Assembly (NCBI GenBank): GCA_021732845.1 | Contig: JAKFUF010000138.1 | Location: 1 to 47,587 of the forward strand | Direction of reading: 5' to 3' | Source: Planctomycetaceae bacterium | Lineage (GTDB): Bacteria; Planctomycetota; Planctomycetia; Planctomycetales; Planctomycetaceae | DNA length: 47,587 nt | Part shown: positions 16,751 through 25,906 of the stretch, piece after piece | Layout of the letters: every line of letters starts with the position of its first letter | Position numbering within the stretch: position 1 is the first letter of the stretch | Made by a program: the position numbers and the translations under genes | The notes under the pieces: model-generated | Database searches by the model: none | What the model was told of the DNA's origin: nothing | What the model saw: the letters and a program-made list of their open reading frames with translations, nothing else

Positions 16751-17149
16751 ATGACAGCCGACGCCGAGAGATGTGTGCGATTTGTTCCGAGCGCTGTTGA
16801 GGGAATGGCTTCCGTGACAGAAGTCGTGGTGTTCCCAGATCGGCTTGAACTGTTCTCTCTCGACCAGCGGGTCGTCATTCGCTTTCTCGACATCGCCCAG
16901 TGGTATGAACATGGTTGGGCCTACCGTACGCTGGCCCGATGCGGCTTCGGAGTGAAGGGGTGGCCGTCTGTGGCGGATCGGGACTGGTTTCATCCGCCGG
17001 CGGGGCGATTCTTTCGGTTCTATGGCGTGCCATCAATCACAGTCTTTATGCCCGACGAGTCTCGTGACATTCCCTACGGGGAGACAATGTTCCGGCGCAT
17101 TCAGGATGTGCTGGCCGTAGGCGGGTTTGTCACCTTCGACCTTGGGTAA
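16751..17149 (+). CDS. Hypothetical protein, 132 residues
   Basis: A compact soluble protein with mixed strands and helices (VTEVVVFPDRLELFSLDQRV, VIRFLDIAQWYEH, FFRFYGVPSITVFMPDE). There is no signal peptide or membrane segment. It may start at the second Met, codon 19, since the first 18 residues look less conserved in style. The family was not recognised. It is followed by the 3' end of the SUFU gene on the other strand. Confidence 0.55.
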   Translation: MTADAERCVRFVPSAVEGMASVTEVVVFPDRLELFSLDQRVVIRFLDIAQWYEHGWAYRTLARCGFGVKGWPSVADRDWFHPPAGRFFRFYGVPSITVFMPDESRDIPYGETMFRRIQDVLAVGGFVTFDLG

Positions 17150-17218
17150 CACAAATGCTTGTGGCGGCTGAGGCTGCCGGAACTGCAGGATGTCCGCCAC
17201 CAAGGGACATCCTGCAGA

Positions 17219-17872
17219 TCACACGACGGAGGCCCGTGACGGTAACCAGTATTCAATCGCGGCATCTTCGAACCGTTGTTCCAGCGCTTCCAGACCGTTC
17301 GACCTTTTGAATTCCCGCTCGGCGGAGGTGATCGGCAGGAGCCAAAGAAAATGAACGTGGCCGCCGTCGAAGTTGCAAACTTCCAGCTCCGGGGGCTGGT
17401 TGTTTGGCTCGCTGGCGCAGCCCTGCCGCTGAGCGTGGCTCTCGCCACTTTCTGCTCCGCTCTCGGGCTGCTGCGCTCGCTGGAACGGATACGGTGTTGA
17501 AACCAGCAGGTGATCGAGGGCTGAGTCTGGCAGCCACGGGCGGCCGATGGGGAGCGTGTGACCATGGCCGAGTCCGCGGGTTTGATGGTACCAGGCGATC
17601 ATGGTGACGAGTTCGGCGTGGCTCGCGTTCTCGGCGGGGGTAATGAGAAAGAACTCCAGCAGGCCGGAGTCCTCGCGAACGATGGTCGAAGCGCCGAGCG
17701 ACAGATAGACCCAGCAGCCGGTGCGTGGCCCCGGCGCCACCTGCAGCACGCGAAGGTGCGGCAGCGACTGCACCGCCGGGCCGGCCTGGAATTGGTGGGA
17801 CGTGATCTCGTGTCCGGCAAAGAACTGCCGGATGTGCTGGTCGACAACCTCGGTCGTGGGCTTGGAGGACAT
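17219..17872 (-). CDS. SUFU (suppressor-of-fused) domain protein
   Basis: The 217-residue product shows the pattern of the SUFU fold: GCWVYLSLGAS, GLLEFFLITP, LVTMIAWYHQ, GHTLPIGRPW, LLVSTPYPF and a C-terminal VHFLWLLPITSAEREF. In bacteria the fold often serves as an immunity protein against polymorphic toxins, but single genes of unknown role are also common. No toxin gene is adjacent. A low-complexity segment at about residues 133-155 interrupts the domain. The ATG at 17872 (MSSKPTTEVV) was chosen because sequence before it looks non-coding, although the frame is open to 17992. Confidence 0.75.
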   Translation of the reverse strand: MSSKPTTEVVDQHIRQFFAGHEITSHQFQAGPAVQSLPHLRVLQVAPGPRTGCWVYLSLGASTIVREDSGLLEFFLITPAENASHAELVTMIAWYHQTRGLGHGHTLPIGRPWLPDSALDHLLVSTPYPFQRAQQPESGAESGESHAQRQGCASEPNNQPPELEVCNFDGGHVHFLWLLPITSAEREFKRSNGLEALEQRFEDAAIEYWLPSRASVV

Positions 17873-18022
17873 ATCCGTCTCGTCGGGATTGCCGCAGTAC
17901 GATGAATGGAGTGCAACAAGACCCCCGCAAGCGCCTGGCCGTTTAACATCGCCTGCCGTCACACTTCGGAGTTGTCCGATGCCATCCAGCATACCCCGGT
18001 GACTGAATCAAACCAAAGTAGG

Positions 18023-18132
18023 CGAGTCACTCCGTGACTCGGACCCGGCCACAACGTGGCCGGGAGTGATTCGACAACTCTGAGTTCGGTCCCGAACGAG
18101 CGGTCCACGCAATCGAGTCACGGAGTGACTCG
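18023..18132. repeat. REP hairpin pair (BIME) directly after the LolA-like gene
   Basis: The 19-mer CGAGTCACTCCGTGACTCG is at 18023-18041 and its reverse complement at 18114-18132. Between them is a perfect 9-bp hairpin, CCCGGCCAC-AAC-GTGGCCGGG (18044-18064). The inverted copy ends one base before the stop codon of the reverse-strand gene at 18134. The same 19-mer forms the array around the RAYT gene at 40.5-42 kb. It probably also affects transcript ends. Confidence 0.85.
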
Positions 18133-18133
18133 G

Positions 18134-19813
18134 CTACTCCTTCTTCCGCATCGTGGTCGTAAACAGCTCATCCGGCAGGTCGGCTTCGAAGTCGAGGACG
18201 TAGCTTCTCACCAGATCCTGTGGCACAGCCGGCTGGGACTTGTCGGGGCTCACGGGTGTCAGGCCGTTTTTCCAGACGACTTCGGTGGGATACCACACGC
18301 CGCGCGGAGACTGGCGAAACTCGCCGTACTCGTGGGCATACACCTTTTGTGAGGGGACTAACTGCGGGTCACGGTCGACGGCGGGACTGCCGGAGTGTTC
18401 CGATTTGAGCACGACGTACTGCCGCTCGGGATCCAGCCAGCAACGCATCTTGCGATAGGCGCGGTCATCAACATTGGTGAAGTTCAGCTCCAGCAGCAAG
18501 CTCTTGTCCGGACCACCGGTGCCCTTGGGGTCGAGGGAGATTGTCGACATCGCAGTCGAGATCAGCATTGGATACGCCGCATACTCCAGCAGGTTTTCGC
18601 CAGCGTCGGGGAAAAACCTTGCCGCCTCGCGGCCTTCACCGGATCGCAGGACACGCTCAGTCTTCCAGCTCGAAACGGTATTTCCGCTGAACTCCGCACG
18701 ATAGACTTTCCGGCCATCGCACACGAGCACCGGCAGCCCTTCGATCTGCTTCATCTGTTTTCGCCACCAGGCCGCAGTGTCGCCGCCCGCCCCGGGGGCA
18801 TCCTTTGGCGGGGCCATGGGCATGACCAGTTCGACACGCCAGCGGTCGCCTTTGCGCCAGAAAATCCGCTCGGGATTCTGCGGTCCGCCGCGCTGGCGAC
18901 TGCCCCGCATCATAATGGCCATATAATTGTCGAGACCGCGCTGGCTGGACTGCATGGACCGCTGGATCTTCGCCAGGTCTGCCGGCGGCATCCGGTCTTC
19001 GACGGCGATATCGCGGGACACGTCGAGTTCGTAGATGTTCAGGGGGCCGGTCGCGGGGAAATCGAAGTCGTACTGCACCTGCATCTCGCCGGCTTTGAGC
19101 CGCAGCCACACCGGCAGCCGCTGTTCTGGATTGACGCGGACGGTACACAGCGCGGTTTTATCGCCGCGTTGAACGGTCAGGTCGTGTTCGAGCCACGTTT
19201 GTCCGGCCTCGGTGACGGTTCGCTGGTTTTGTTCGACGATCTGGTCCTCCGCCAGTCGTTCTCCCAACTGGGCATCACCGCGAAAAATCGCCCGAAAGAA
19301 GGTGGTCATGGACTCGAAAGATTCCTTGTCTTCAATCGGCAGCCGCAGCAGTTTCTTTGTGGTGGGATCGAACTCAAGCCGCGAGCCCCGGCGATGGTCG
19401 TCGTGGCGAATGAGAGACGGCGACTTGAGGGCGGCGATGTCACGGGGGAGCGAGAGCCACAGGTCGCGGGTGTTTCCCTGCGGGTCTTTGGAGTGCATGT
19501 GGATCCAAGGCTTGCTGGCCACCGCCTCGGCGACCTGCGCCCAGGTGGGCGACGGGTGCCACAACAATACGGTGACCACCACCGCAGCCACGGTTGACAA
19601 GAGGCCTGCGGCCAGCACCGTCCGGCGCGTGACCTGCGACTTGATGGGGCTTGGTGATGATGCTGGGCCAGCCGTTGCTGGTCCACTGGTCGACGAATCG
19701 GTTGCTTCCGGCGTGAGCGCCAGCATCCGCTCCATGAACTGTGGTGAGGGTTCGACCCGGTTCGTGTCGGCGGTTGTCAACAACTGTTGTAGCACTTCGT
19801 CGTCGTGGCTCAT
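18134..19813 (-). CDS. Membrane-anchored LolA-like partner of an ECF sigma factor
   Basis: The 559-residue product has a cytoplasmic N-terminus of about 60 residues, one membrane helix at about 65-85 (VLAAGLLSTVAAVVVTVLLW) and a large outer part. The outer part resembles outer-membrane lipoprotein-sorting (LolA-like) domains in sequence pattern. GGAG upstream supports the ATG at 19813 over one at 19825. The gene lies 166 bp downstream of an ECF sigma factor on the same strand, which suggests it senses an envelope signal and restrains the sigma factor. The N-terminus has no clear zinc-binding anti-sigma motif, so that role is inferred. Confidence 0.75.
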   Translation of the reverse strand: MSHDDEVLQQLLTTADTNRVEPSPQFMERMLALTPEATDSSTSGPATAGPASSPSPIKSQVTRRTVLAAGLLSTVAAVVVTVLLWHPSPTWAQVAEAVASKPWIHMHSKDPQGNTRDLWLSLPRDIAALKSPSLIRHDDHRRGSRLEFDPTTKKLLRLPIEDKESFESMTTFFRAIFRGDAQLGERLAEDQIVEQNQRTVTEAGQTWLEHDLTVQRGDKTALCTVRVNPEQRLPVWLRLKAGEMQVQYDFDFPATGPLNIYELDVSRDIAVEDRMPPADLAKIQRSMQSSQRGLDNYMAIMMRGSRQRGGPQNPERIFWRKGDRWRVELVMPMAPPKDAPGAGGDTAAWWRKQMKQIEGLPVLVCDGRKVYRAEFSGNTVSSWKTERVLRSGEGREAARFFPDAGENLLEYAAYPMLISTAMSTISLDPKGTGGPDKSLLLELNFTNVDDRAYRKMRCWLDPERQYVVLKSEHSGSPAVDRDPQLVPSQKVYAHEYGEFRQSPRGVWYPTEVVWKNGLTPVSPDKSQPAVPQDLVRSYVLDFEADLPDELFTTTMRKKE

Positions 19814-19913
19814 GGGAATCTCCATGTGGAGGGGCGACGTTTCGGTTCATCGCGTTTCAGTTCTGAGCAAACTCTAGGGTTCAGGCCACAGAGAGTTCGA
19901 CGCCACTCGACAA

Positions 19914-19947
19914 ACTGTGAAATTTGAAATCTGAGAATTGAAATTCT
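19914..19947. repeat. AT-rich 'gtgaaatttgaaatctgaga' repeat, copy 1
   Basis: The word ctgtgaaatttgaaatctga lies between the sigma factor and its partner. Related copies occur at 31033-31054 (downstream of purF) and 33740-33772 (between cpaA and tadE). Such AT-rich islands stand out in this GC-rich DNA. Confidence 0.6.
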
Positions 19948-19979
19948 GTTCAAACTCGCGACATCGCTTAAGGCTGGAT

Positions 19980-20588
19980 TCACTCGCCTATGGACGGCAA
20001 GCTGGAAGCGCGTTCTTTCGCCGGGTCCGCGAAGTACGGTTGGAGCAGTTCGCGCAACTGTTGCCGGGACCGGGTCAGCAGGGACTCGACGGCTTTGAGG
20101 CTCTTGCCGGTCTTGGCGGCAATCTGGTCGACGCTCAGCCCCTCTCGGTATTTGTCGAGCAGCACGTCACGACGATCAGGTGGCAACAACAACAGGGCGG
20201 CACGCACCACGGCCGCTTGTTCGAGTTGTTCCAGCACCGCTTCGGGCAGCAGGGTGCCATCATGGGCTTCGCCGTCGATTGCAGCGCTGTCGGTCCCGCC
20301 AATGTCCTGCAAGGCCCGCGTTTGGATGAGCCACTTCCGCCAGTGCAGCGCCACGCGGCGGCGGGCAATTTCAAACAGCCACCCCCGCAGTTCGCCGCGC
20401 GAGGGATCGAAACCGTCAATCCGTTCAATGGCCTCCAGCCAGATCTCTTGGACGAGATCCTCCGCCGAAGTCTGTTCGCCGCGCACCAGTCGGAAGACAA
20501 ACCCGTACAACTCGGCGAGATGCTGCTGGCAGGCCTCCCGCCAGGCGGTTGGACACCGCAGCTTCAACCGGTCGTTAGAAATCGCCAT
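19980..20588 (-). CDS. ECF-type RNA polymerase sigma factor
   Basis: The 202-residue product has sigma region 2 (SAEDLVQEIWLEAIERI, then RGWLFEIARRRV, which contacts the -10 element) and region 4 (LPPDRRDVLLDKYREGLSVD and IAAKTGKSLKAVESLLTR, the helix-turn-helix for -35). The size and two-domain plan match ECF sigma factors of the planctomycete type. The ATG at 20588 was preferred; a TTG at 20660 would extend it. It is first in a two-gene unit with the membrane-anchored LolA-like protein. Confidence 0.9.
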   Translation of the reverse strand: MAISNDRLKLRCPTAWREACQQHLAELYGFVFRLVRGEQTSAEDLVQEIWLEAIERIDGFDPSRGELRGWLFEIARRRVALHWRKWLIQTRALQDIGGTDSAAIDGEAHDGTLLPEAVLEQLEQAAVVRAALLLLPPDRRDVLLDKYREGLSVDQIAAKTGKSLKAVESLLTRSRQQLRELLQPYFADPAKERASSLPSIGE

Positions 20589-21077
20589 CGCGGCCCGCCA
20601 AAGGGACTGAATGAAGTCGTCCCCATGATTCTGCGCGGGGCGTGAAAAACCTTCGGACAAGAAGGGGATTTTGCAGGATCAGCCGGAGAATGGCCATGCC
20701 CGGCCGAAGCGTCGGTGAGTCGTCGACGGGATCAATGGGGACATTTGAGCGGCACGGCGCAAGCCGTCCAGCGAGCAGGGACCGACCCGCGTGGCTCACC
20801 GGAGGGCTCGCGCCGGCTCACGCCCTGCCGCTTTTATTTTAAGCGAAAGGCGATTGGATTCGGTTCGGCATCGCCGCGATTTTCGCACGACGTGCGCCGT
20901 ATCTTCCACTTCGGCCGCTCACTTCTGCGAAATCCGCGACGATCTGCGGTTTTCACGATACGATGTTGAGTGATGATTCCGCGGCACGGTTCGACTTGTC
21001 GTCTCAAGAGGTGACCTTGGGAATTGCGTGAACGACTGAGTCGTTCAGATTTTTTTGACCACCACCACCACCATCAC
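20589..21077. repeat. Gene-free stretch with 'ggcacggcgcaagccgtcc' repeat
   Basis: About 490 bp between the divergent sigma factor and comEC. An element at 20743-20845 contains gcggcacggcgcaagccgtc and caccggagggctcgcgccgg, a form also seen at 26905-26990 in a different arrangement. A gaccaccaccaccaccatca run just upstream of comEC would code for six histidines in the comEC frame but lies before the first ATG. Promoters for both genes must be here; none was assigned. Confidence 0.5.
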
Positions 21078-23684
21078 ATGGCCCCGGCCAAACCCCCGCC
21101 GCTCTCGCGTGCAAGGGCTCCGGCGATTCCGGTCGCCGCCGCGCTGGCGGGCGGGGTGTGGGCCGACCAGTGGCTGCTGTGGGACGTGCGGCTGTGGCTC
21201 GCGGCGACCCTCTTCTCCATAGGCCTGTGGATCGCACTCTGCCGTTCTGGCCGAACTTGGACTGCGGCCGTCTGCCTGTTGCTCAGCGTCTCCACGCTGG
21301 GCGGAGCGTGGCATCATTGGCGGTGGTCGGTGGTGGGCGGCGACCATATTGCCGGCTGGACCCGTGACGGTCCGGTGCCGGTCAAGCTGCGTGGAACCTT
21401 GTCCGAAACTCCGGTCATCGTGCCACGGAAGGAAGAGCGTGTCGCCACGGGCATCCCGCAGTTCGACCGCACGATCTGCACGCTGAACTGTGTTACATCA
21501 CAGTGCGGACAGGATCAGCTTCCAGTCTCGGGCAACGTTCGAGTCGAAATCTCCGGCCATGCGCTGGACGCCTGGGTGGGAGACGAGGTGGAAATCTCCG
21601 GGCAGCTCTCGCGTCCGCCGGTCGCGCGGAACCCCGGTGGCTTCGACTTTCGCGCTTATCTGCGTGTCTCGGGCATCCACGCGATCCTGCGGGCTGACGA
21701 GCCGGCCTGCCTGCGGGTCATCGAATCGCGCCCCGGAGTTCGGCGGCTGTTCAGCCACTGGCGGCGAAACCTGGAGGCGCTGCTGCAATCCCGCCTCAGC
21801 GAGCGGACGCGGACTGTCGGCGTGGCGATGCTGCTGGGCAGCCGCGGGCAGTTGCCGGATGAGATCAAGGACGCGTTTCAGAACAGCGGCCTGATGCATG
21901 TGCTGGCAATCTCCGGAATGCATGTCACCATTCTCGCTGGTCTGTTGGGGCTCTTGTGCCGGCTGCTGGAACTGCGGCCCAATGTCACGGTGGGGCTGGT
22001 TTTGACTGGCGTCGTGGGCTACACGCTGCTGACGGACGGGCAGCCACCGGTGTTGCGTTCGCTGTGGATGATCGTGGTGTTTCTGGCCGGGCGACCCTGG
22101 TTTCGCCAGGCTTCGGCGGCCCATAACCTCGCCCTGTCGGGGCTGCTCGTGCTGGCGGTCAATCCCTCGCACCTGTTTGACATTGGTGCCCAGCTTTCGT
22201 TTCTGGCCGTGGCGGGACTGATCTGGGTGGAAGTCTGGCCAGACAACCCAACCGAGCTTCTCGTACGTGGCGGAGTGAACGCGGCCCAGGACGAGTCGGT
22301 CGATCTGGTTGAACCCGTCGTCGCCCCGCCCATCGAATCGCCCACCTGGCAACAGCGCATGCTGGGCCGGGCGCGGGACTTTGTCCATCTCGGGTTGAAG
22401 ACCACGCTGGCGGTCTGGGTGTTGACCCTGCCATTGATGGTCCGGCAGTTTCATGTGGTTTCGCCGATTGGCTTCGTGATGAATCTGATTGTGGGTCCGC
22501 TGTCGATCTTCGTTCTGTGGGCGGGTTACCTGCTGATGGCGGTCGGGTGGCTCATACCGCCGCTCGCCCTGCCCTTTGGCTGGTGCTACGACGGCAGCCT
22601 GCATCTGCTCCTGCTGCTTGTGCAGACCTCGGTCGAACTTCCCGGCGGATATTTCCGCGTGGCCGGCGTGCCCGACTGGTGGACCGCTGGTTACTACCTG
22701 CTGTTGGCGGCGTGGTACGTGGGACGGCAGGTCGATCCGCGGTGGATGTCGCAGCTTGCGGAGAGACTGGAAGGCTCTGGGACCTCGCTTGTAGACCGGA
22801 TGATCACGCGAACGGGCGAAGCCACGCTGTTCATCGCCCATCCGGCGAAGCTGTGGCGGCCGTTGATGCTGTGGATGGTCGTCGGCCTGGGAGTCTGGCT
22901 GTGGCCAGGCCGTCCCGACGGGCTGCGCTGCACATTTCTGTCGGTGGGACATGGACTGGCGGTGTTCATTGAACTGCCCGGCGGCCGCGCGTTGCTGTAT
23001 GACGCCGGGCAGCTTCAGGATGCCGACCGCGCGCAGGAGATCGTCGAGACGGCGCTTTGGCGGCGGGGCCGCTCCAAGGTGGATGCGATGGTTCTGTCGC
23101 ACGCCGATGTGGATCATTTCAATGGCGCGCCGGGCTTGCTGGAGGCCGGGGCGGTCAAGTCCGTCGTGATGCATCCGTCGTTTCTGGATCTGACGCAGTC
23201 GGGCGTGGTCTCTGTCAGTGAGACCTGCTCGGCTCAAGGGGTGCCGATCAAGCTGGTCTGGGCCGGTGATCACCTGTCCTACGATGCCGATGTCAAAATC
23301 GAAGTGCTGCATCCCGCCGTGAAGCGCAACTACGCCATCGACAATGCCAACAGCCTTGTCCTGCGGGTGGAGTATGCCGGCCGCTCGCTGCTGTTCACGG
23401 GCGACCTGGAAGCCGAGGGTCTGGCAGCCCTGCTGCGCAAGCCACGGATGCCGGTGGATGTGATGCTCGCGCCGCATCATGGCAGCCGCACTGCCAACAC
23501 CGAGCAACTGGCCGCCTGGGCCAATCCACAACTCGTCATCGCCAGCAGTGGCTCAAACGTCGACGCCGAACGCCTGCAGGCCACCTACGTCAACTCAACC
23601 ATCGCCACCACCCAGGACCGCGGCGCGATCGAAGTGTCGATCAGCCCGGATGGGGCCTGGAGTTGGTCGGGATGGCTGAAGTGA
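21078..23684 (+). CDS. comEC: ComEC/Rec2 competence DNA-uptake channel
   Basis: The 868-residue product has N-terminal membrane helices, an OB-like outer domain, the competence core (GVAMLLGSRGQLPDEIKDAF, HVLAISGMHVTILAG, RSLWMIVVFLA) and a C-terminal metallo-beta-lactamase-like domain with SHADVDHFNG, LLFTGDLEAEG and APHHGSRTAN. ComEC forms the inner-membrane pore for single-stranded DNA during transformation, and the C-terminal domain is thought to act as the nuclease. The ATG at 21078 was chosen over a TTG at 21024. No other competence gene is nearby, though the Tad locus is 10 kb away. Confidence 0.92.
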   Translation: MAPAKPPPLSRARAPAIPVAAALAGGVWADQWLLWDVRLWLAATLFSIGLWIALCRSGRTWTAAVCLLLSVSTLGGAWHHWRWSVVGGDHIAGWTRDGPVPVKLRGTLSETPVIVPRKEERVATGIPQFDRTICTLNCVTSQCGQDQLPVSGNVRVEISGHALDAWVGDEVEISGQLSRPPVARNPGGFDFRAYLRVSGIHAILRADEPACLRVIESRPGVRRLFSHWRRNLEALLQSRLSERTRTVGVAMLLGSRGQLPDEIKDAFQNSGLMHVLAISGMHVTILAGLLGLLCRLLELRPNVTVGLVLTGVVGYTLLTDGQPPVLRSLWMIVVFLAGRPWFRQASAAHNLALSGLLVLAVNPSHLFDIGAQLSFLAVAGLIWVEVWPDNPTELLVRGGVNAAQDESVDLVEPVVAPPIESPTWQQRMLGRARDFVHLGLKTTLAVWVLTLPLMVRQFHVVSPIGFVMNLIVGPLSIFVLWAGYLLMAVGWLIPPLALPFGWCYDGSLHLLLLLVQTSVELPGGYFRVAGVPDWWTAGYYLLLAAWYVGRQVDPRWMSQLAERLEGSGTSLVDRMITRTGEATLFIAHPAKLWRPLMLWMVVGLGVWLWPGRPDGLRCTFLSVGHGLAVFIELPGGRALLYDAGQLQDADRAQEIVETALWRRGRSKVDAMVLSHADVDHFNGAPGLLEAGAVKSVVMHPSFLDLTQSGVVSVSETCSAQGVPIKLVWAGDHLSYDADVKIEVLHPAVKRNYAIDNANSLVLRVEYAGRSLLFTGDLEAEGLAALLRKPRMPVDVMLAPHHGSRTANTEQLAAWANPQLVIASSGSNVDAERLQATYVNSTIATTQDRGAIEVSISPDGAWSWSGWLK

Positions 23685-24205
23685 TGTTCGAGTTGCTCCG
23701 GTGGCGTGGGCTTCAGCCGGCTTCAGCCCACAAGCGAGGTGGCACTCCGAATCAAAGGATCACAATGATCACAATCATCCGGGCGACTTGCAGGAGCTTG
23801 AGTTCCTGTGAGGCCGCGGTGAACGGCAAGCACTCCAGTGGCACAAATCGGATGCTTCCGACCCTGGGTCAGCGCGGGCTCCTGTTTGCCCGGTTCAGTT
23901 TCTCCGTCTCGCCCTGCAGATCTTGAATGCCCGCATCGAAATGCCCGCGGATCTCCACGGCGGGATTTGTAGTGTCGGCTTGAGCCGACCCGTGCGGGGT
24001 CCAGCCTTGGTGGAACCAGACCCAGTTTCAATGAGGCCCAACGGGTGAATTGAAGGTGCAGTGGGTCTTCCAGAGGCACTATGGACAGGTCCCGAGAACG
24101 CATTCCAGCGCGGCGGAGGCATTCGGACTGGTCTTGAATCCAAAGGCTCCGCGCTGTAACGTGGTTCCGCTGCGCTCGCCGGAGGTATCTGGCTCGGATG
24201 ATGTT
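23685..24205. repeat. Gene-free stretch with several short palindromes
   Basis: About 520 bp before the ATP-grasp gene. GTGGGCT (23706-23712) pairs with AGCCCAC (23725-23731). Near 23790-23835 is a degenerate form of the element that ends the two helix-turn-helix genes (gcaggagcttgagttcctgt). Further repeat-like words lie at 23968-24015 (gtcggcttgagccgaccc). No coding sequence is supported, although the ATP-grasp frame stays open to 24050. Confidence 0.45.
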
Positions 24206-25819
24206 ATGAAGTTTGACGGATATGACACAACGGGGTTCTATGACGAAATGTTTGCTGCGAATGCGCAGCCACGCCCCGAGGCGGAGCCTCTGGTGGACCG
24301 CATTGAGTCCCTCTCGGTAGGCGATCTCCACCGCCGGCAGCAGGCGGCGGAAAAAACGCTGCTGCAGATGGGCATCACCTTCAACGTCTATGGCGAGCAG
24401 GAGGGAACCGAGCGGATCTGGCCGTTCGACCTGGTTCCCCGCATCGTCGAGGCCGACGAATGGGACTGGATTGAGCGGGGCCTGCGGCAGCGGATCACCG
24501 CGCTCAACCTGTTCATCGATGACATCTATCATGACCAGCGGATCATCAAGGACGGGGTGGTTCCACGGGACATCATCGAATCCGCGACGGCGTTTCGTCC
24601 CGCCTGCATGGGACTGAGCCCCCCCGGCAACATCTGGTGCCACATCACCGGAACCGATCTGGTCCGGCACAGCGACGGACAGATTTATGTTCTCGAAGAC
24701 AACATGCGCTGCCCCTCCGGGGTGTCATACGTCCTAGAGAACCGCGAGATTATGAAGCGGACGTTTCCGCAGGTGTTCGCCGCTTCGCGCGTCCGTCCCG
24801 TGGCAGAATATCCCAGCCAGATGCTGGCGATGCTGGAATCACTGGCCCCGAAGGGGGTCACAAACCCCACGGTCGTGGTGCTGACCCCCGGCGTCTACAA
24901 CTCGGCCTACTTCGAGCATTCGTTCCTCGCCCGGCAGATGGGTGTGGAATTGGTGGAAGGCCGGGATCTGGTGGTCTCCGACGGCTTCGTGCTGATGCGG
25001 ACGACCAAGGGCTACGAGCGGGTTGATGTCATCTATCGCCGGGTCGACGACGATTTTCTCGATCCCAAGGTGTTTCGCGCCGATTCGATGCTTGGCGTGC
25101 CCGGCCTGTTTGATGTGTTCAAGGCCGGACGCGTGGCTCTGGCCAATGCCCCGGGGACCGGTGTCGCCGATGACAAGGTCATCTACTGCTACGTCCCGCG
25201 GATCGTCAAGTACTACCTCGATCAGGACATTCTCATTCCCAACGTCCCCACGTGGATGTGCTGGGAGGACGAGTCGCGGGCGCATGTGCTCAAGAACCTC
25301 GATTCGCTGGTGGTCAAGGCGGCCAACGAATCCGGTGGCTACGGCATGCTGATCGGCCCGCATTCGACGCCCGAACAACGGGACAAGTTTGCCACGCTGA
25401 TCACGGAGAATCCGCGGAACTACATCGCCCAGCCCACGCTGTCGCTGTCGCGCGTGCCCACCATTTGCGGCGACCGGTTTGAAGGCCGACATGTGGACCT
25501 GCGGCCGTACATTCTGTATGGCAAGGAAATCTTCGTGCTGCCTGGCGGGCTCACCCGGGTGGCGCTGCGGAAGGGATCGCTGGTCGTGAACTCGTCGCAG
25601 GGGGGCGGGAGCAAGGACACCTGGGTGATTGCCCGCAGTCCCGGGAACAATGGTGGGGACAGGGCTTCCATTGTCGACACCACACCGGTGCCGGTCGCCA
25701 CCTCGGCCCTTCCCGGTGCGGGCGGGCACTCGCAGTCTCAAAGCCAGCTGCAAACCCAGTCGCAAACCCAGTCTCAGTCCAGCGGCGGCGATTCTCAGCG
25801 GCAGCAGCAGAGCGGTTGA
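24206..25819 (+). CDS. Circularly permuted ATP-grasp (type 2) protein
   Basis: The 537-residue product matches the CP_ATPgrasp_2 family: [80 protein letters not shown] and [12 protein letters not shown], supplying the ATP and metal contacts. Such enzymes are predicted to form amide or peptide bonds. The next gene encodes an alpha-E protein, the usual partner; a transglutaminase-like gene, often third in the set, is absent. The last 45 residues are a Ser/Gln-rich tail. The ATG at 24206 (MKFDGYD) fits the family N-terminus. Confidence 0.9.
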   Translation: MKFDGYDTTGFYDEMFAANAQPRPEAEPLVDRIESLSVGDLHRRQQAAEKTLLQMGITFNVYGEQEGTERIWPFDLVPRIVEADEWDWIERGLRQRITALNLFIDDIYHDQRIIKDGVVPRDIIESATAFRPACMGLSPPGNIWCHITGTDLVRHSDGQIYVLEDNMRCPSGVSYVLENREIMKRTFPQVFAASRVRPVAEYPSQMLAMLESLAPKGVTNPTVVVLTPGVYNSAYFEHSFLARQMGVELVEGRDLVVSDGFVLMRTTKGYERVDVIYRRVDDDFLDPKVFRADSMLGVPGLFDVFKAGRVALANAPGTGVADDKVIYCYVPRIVKYYLDQDILIPNVPTWMCWEDESRAHVLKNLDSLVVKAANESGGYGMLIGPHSTPEQRDKFATLITENPRNYIAQPTLSLSRVPTICGDRFEGRHVDLRPYILYGKEIFVLPGGLTRVALRKGSLVVNSSQGGGSKDTWVIARSPGNNGGDRASIVDTTPVPVATSALPGAGGHSQSQSQLQTQSQTQSQSSGGDSQRQQQSG

Positions 25820-25906
25820 ACGCGGGGTCGAACAGCGTTCGTGGGCGGCATGCCGCCCGGTTTGGCCGAGTGCCCCTCCTTCACGCCCTGACGCAGATAG
25901 AACATC

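Noticed and set aside
21045-21077. Natural six-histidine stretch before ComEC (metal-binding leader)
   Set aside because: It is in frame only if translation starts at a TTG at 21024; the ATG at 21078 directly after it is the more likely start, so the histidines are probably not translated.
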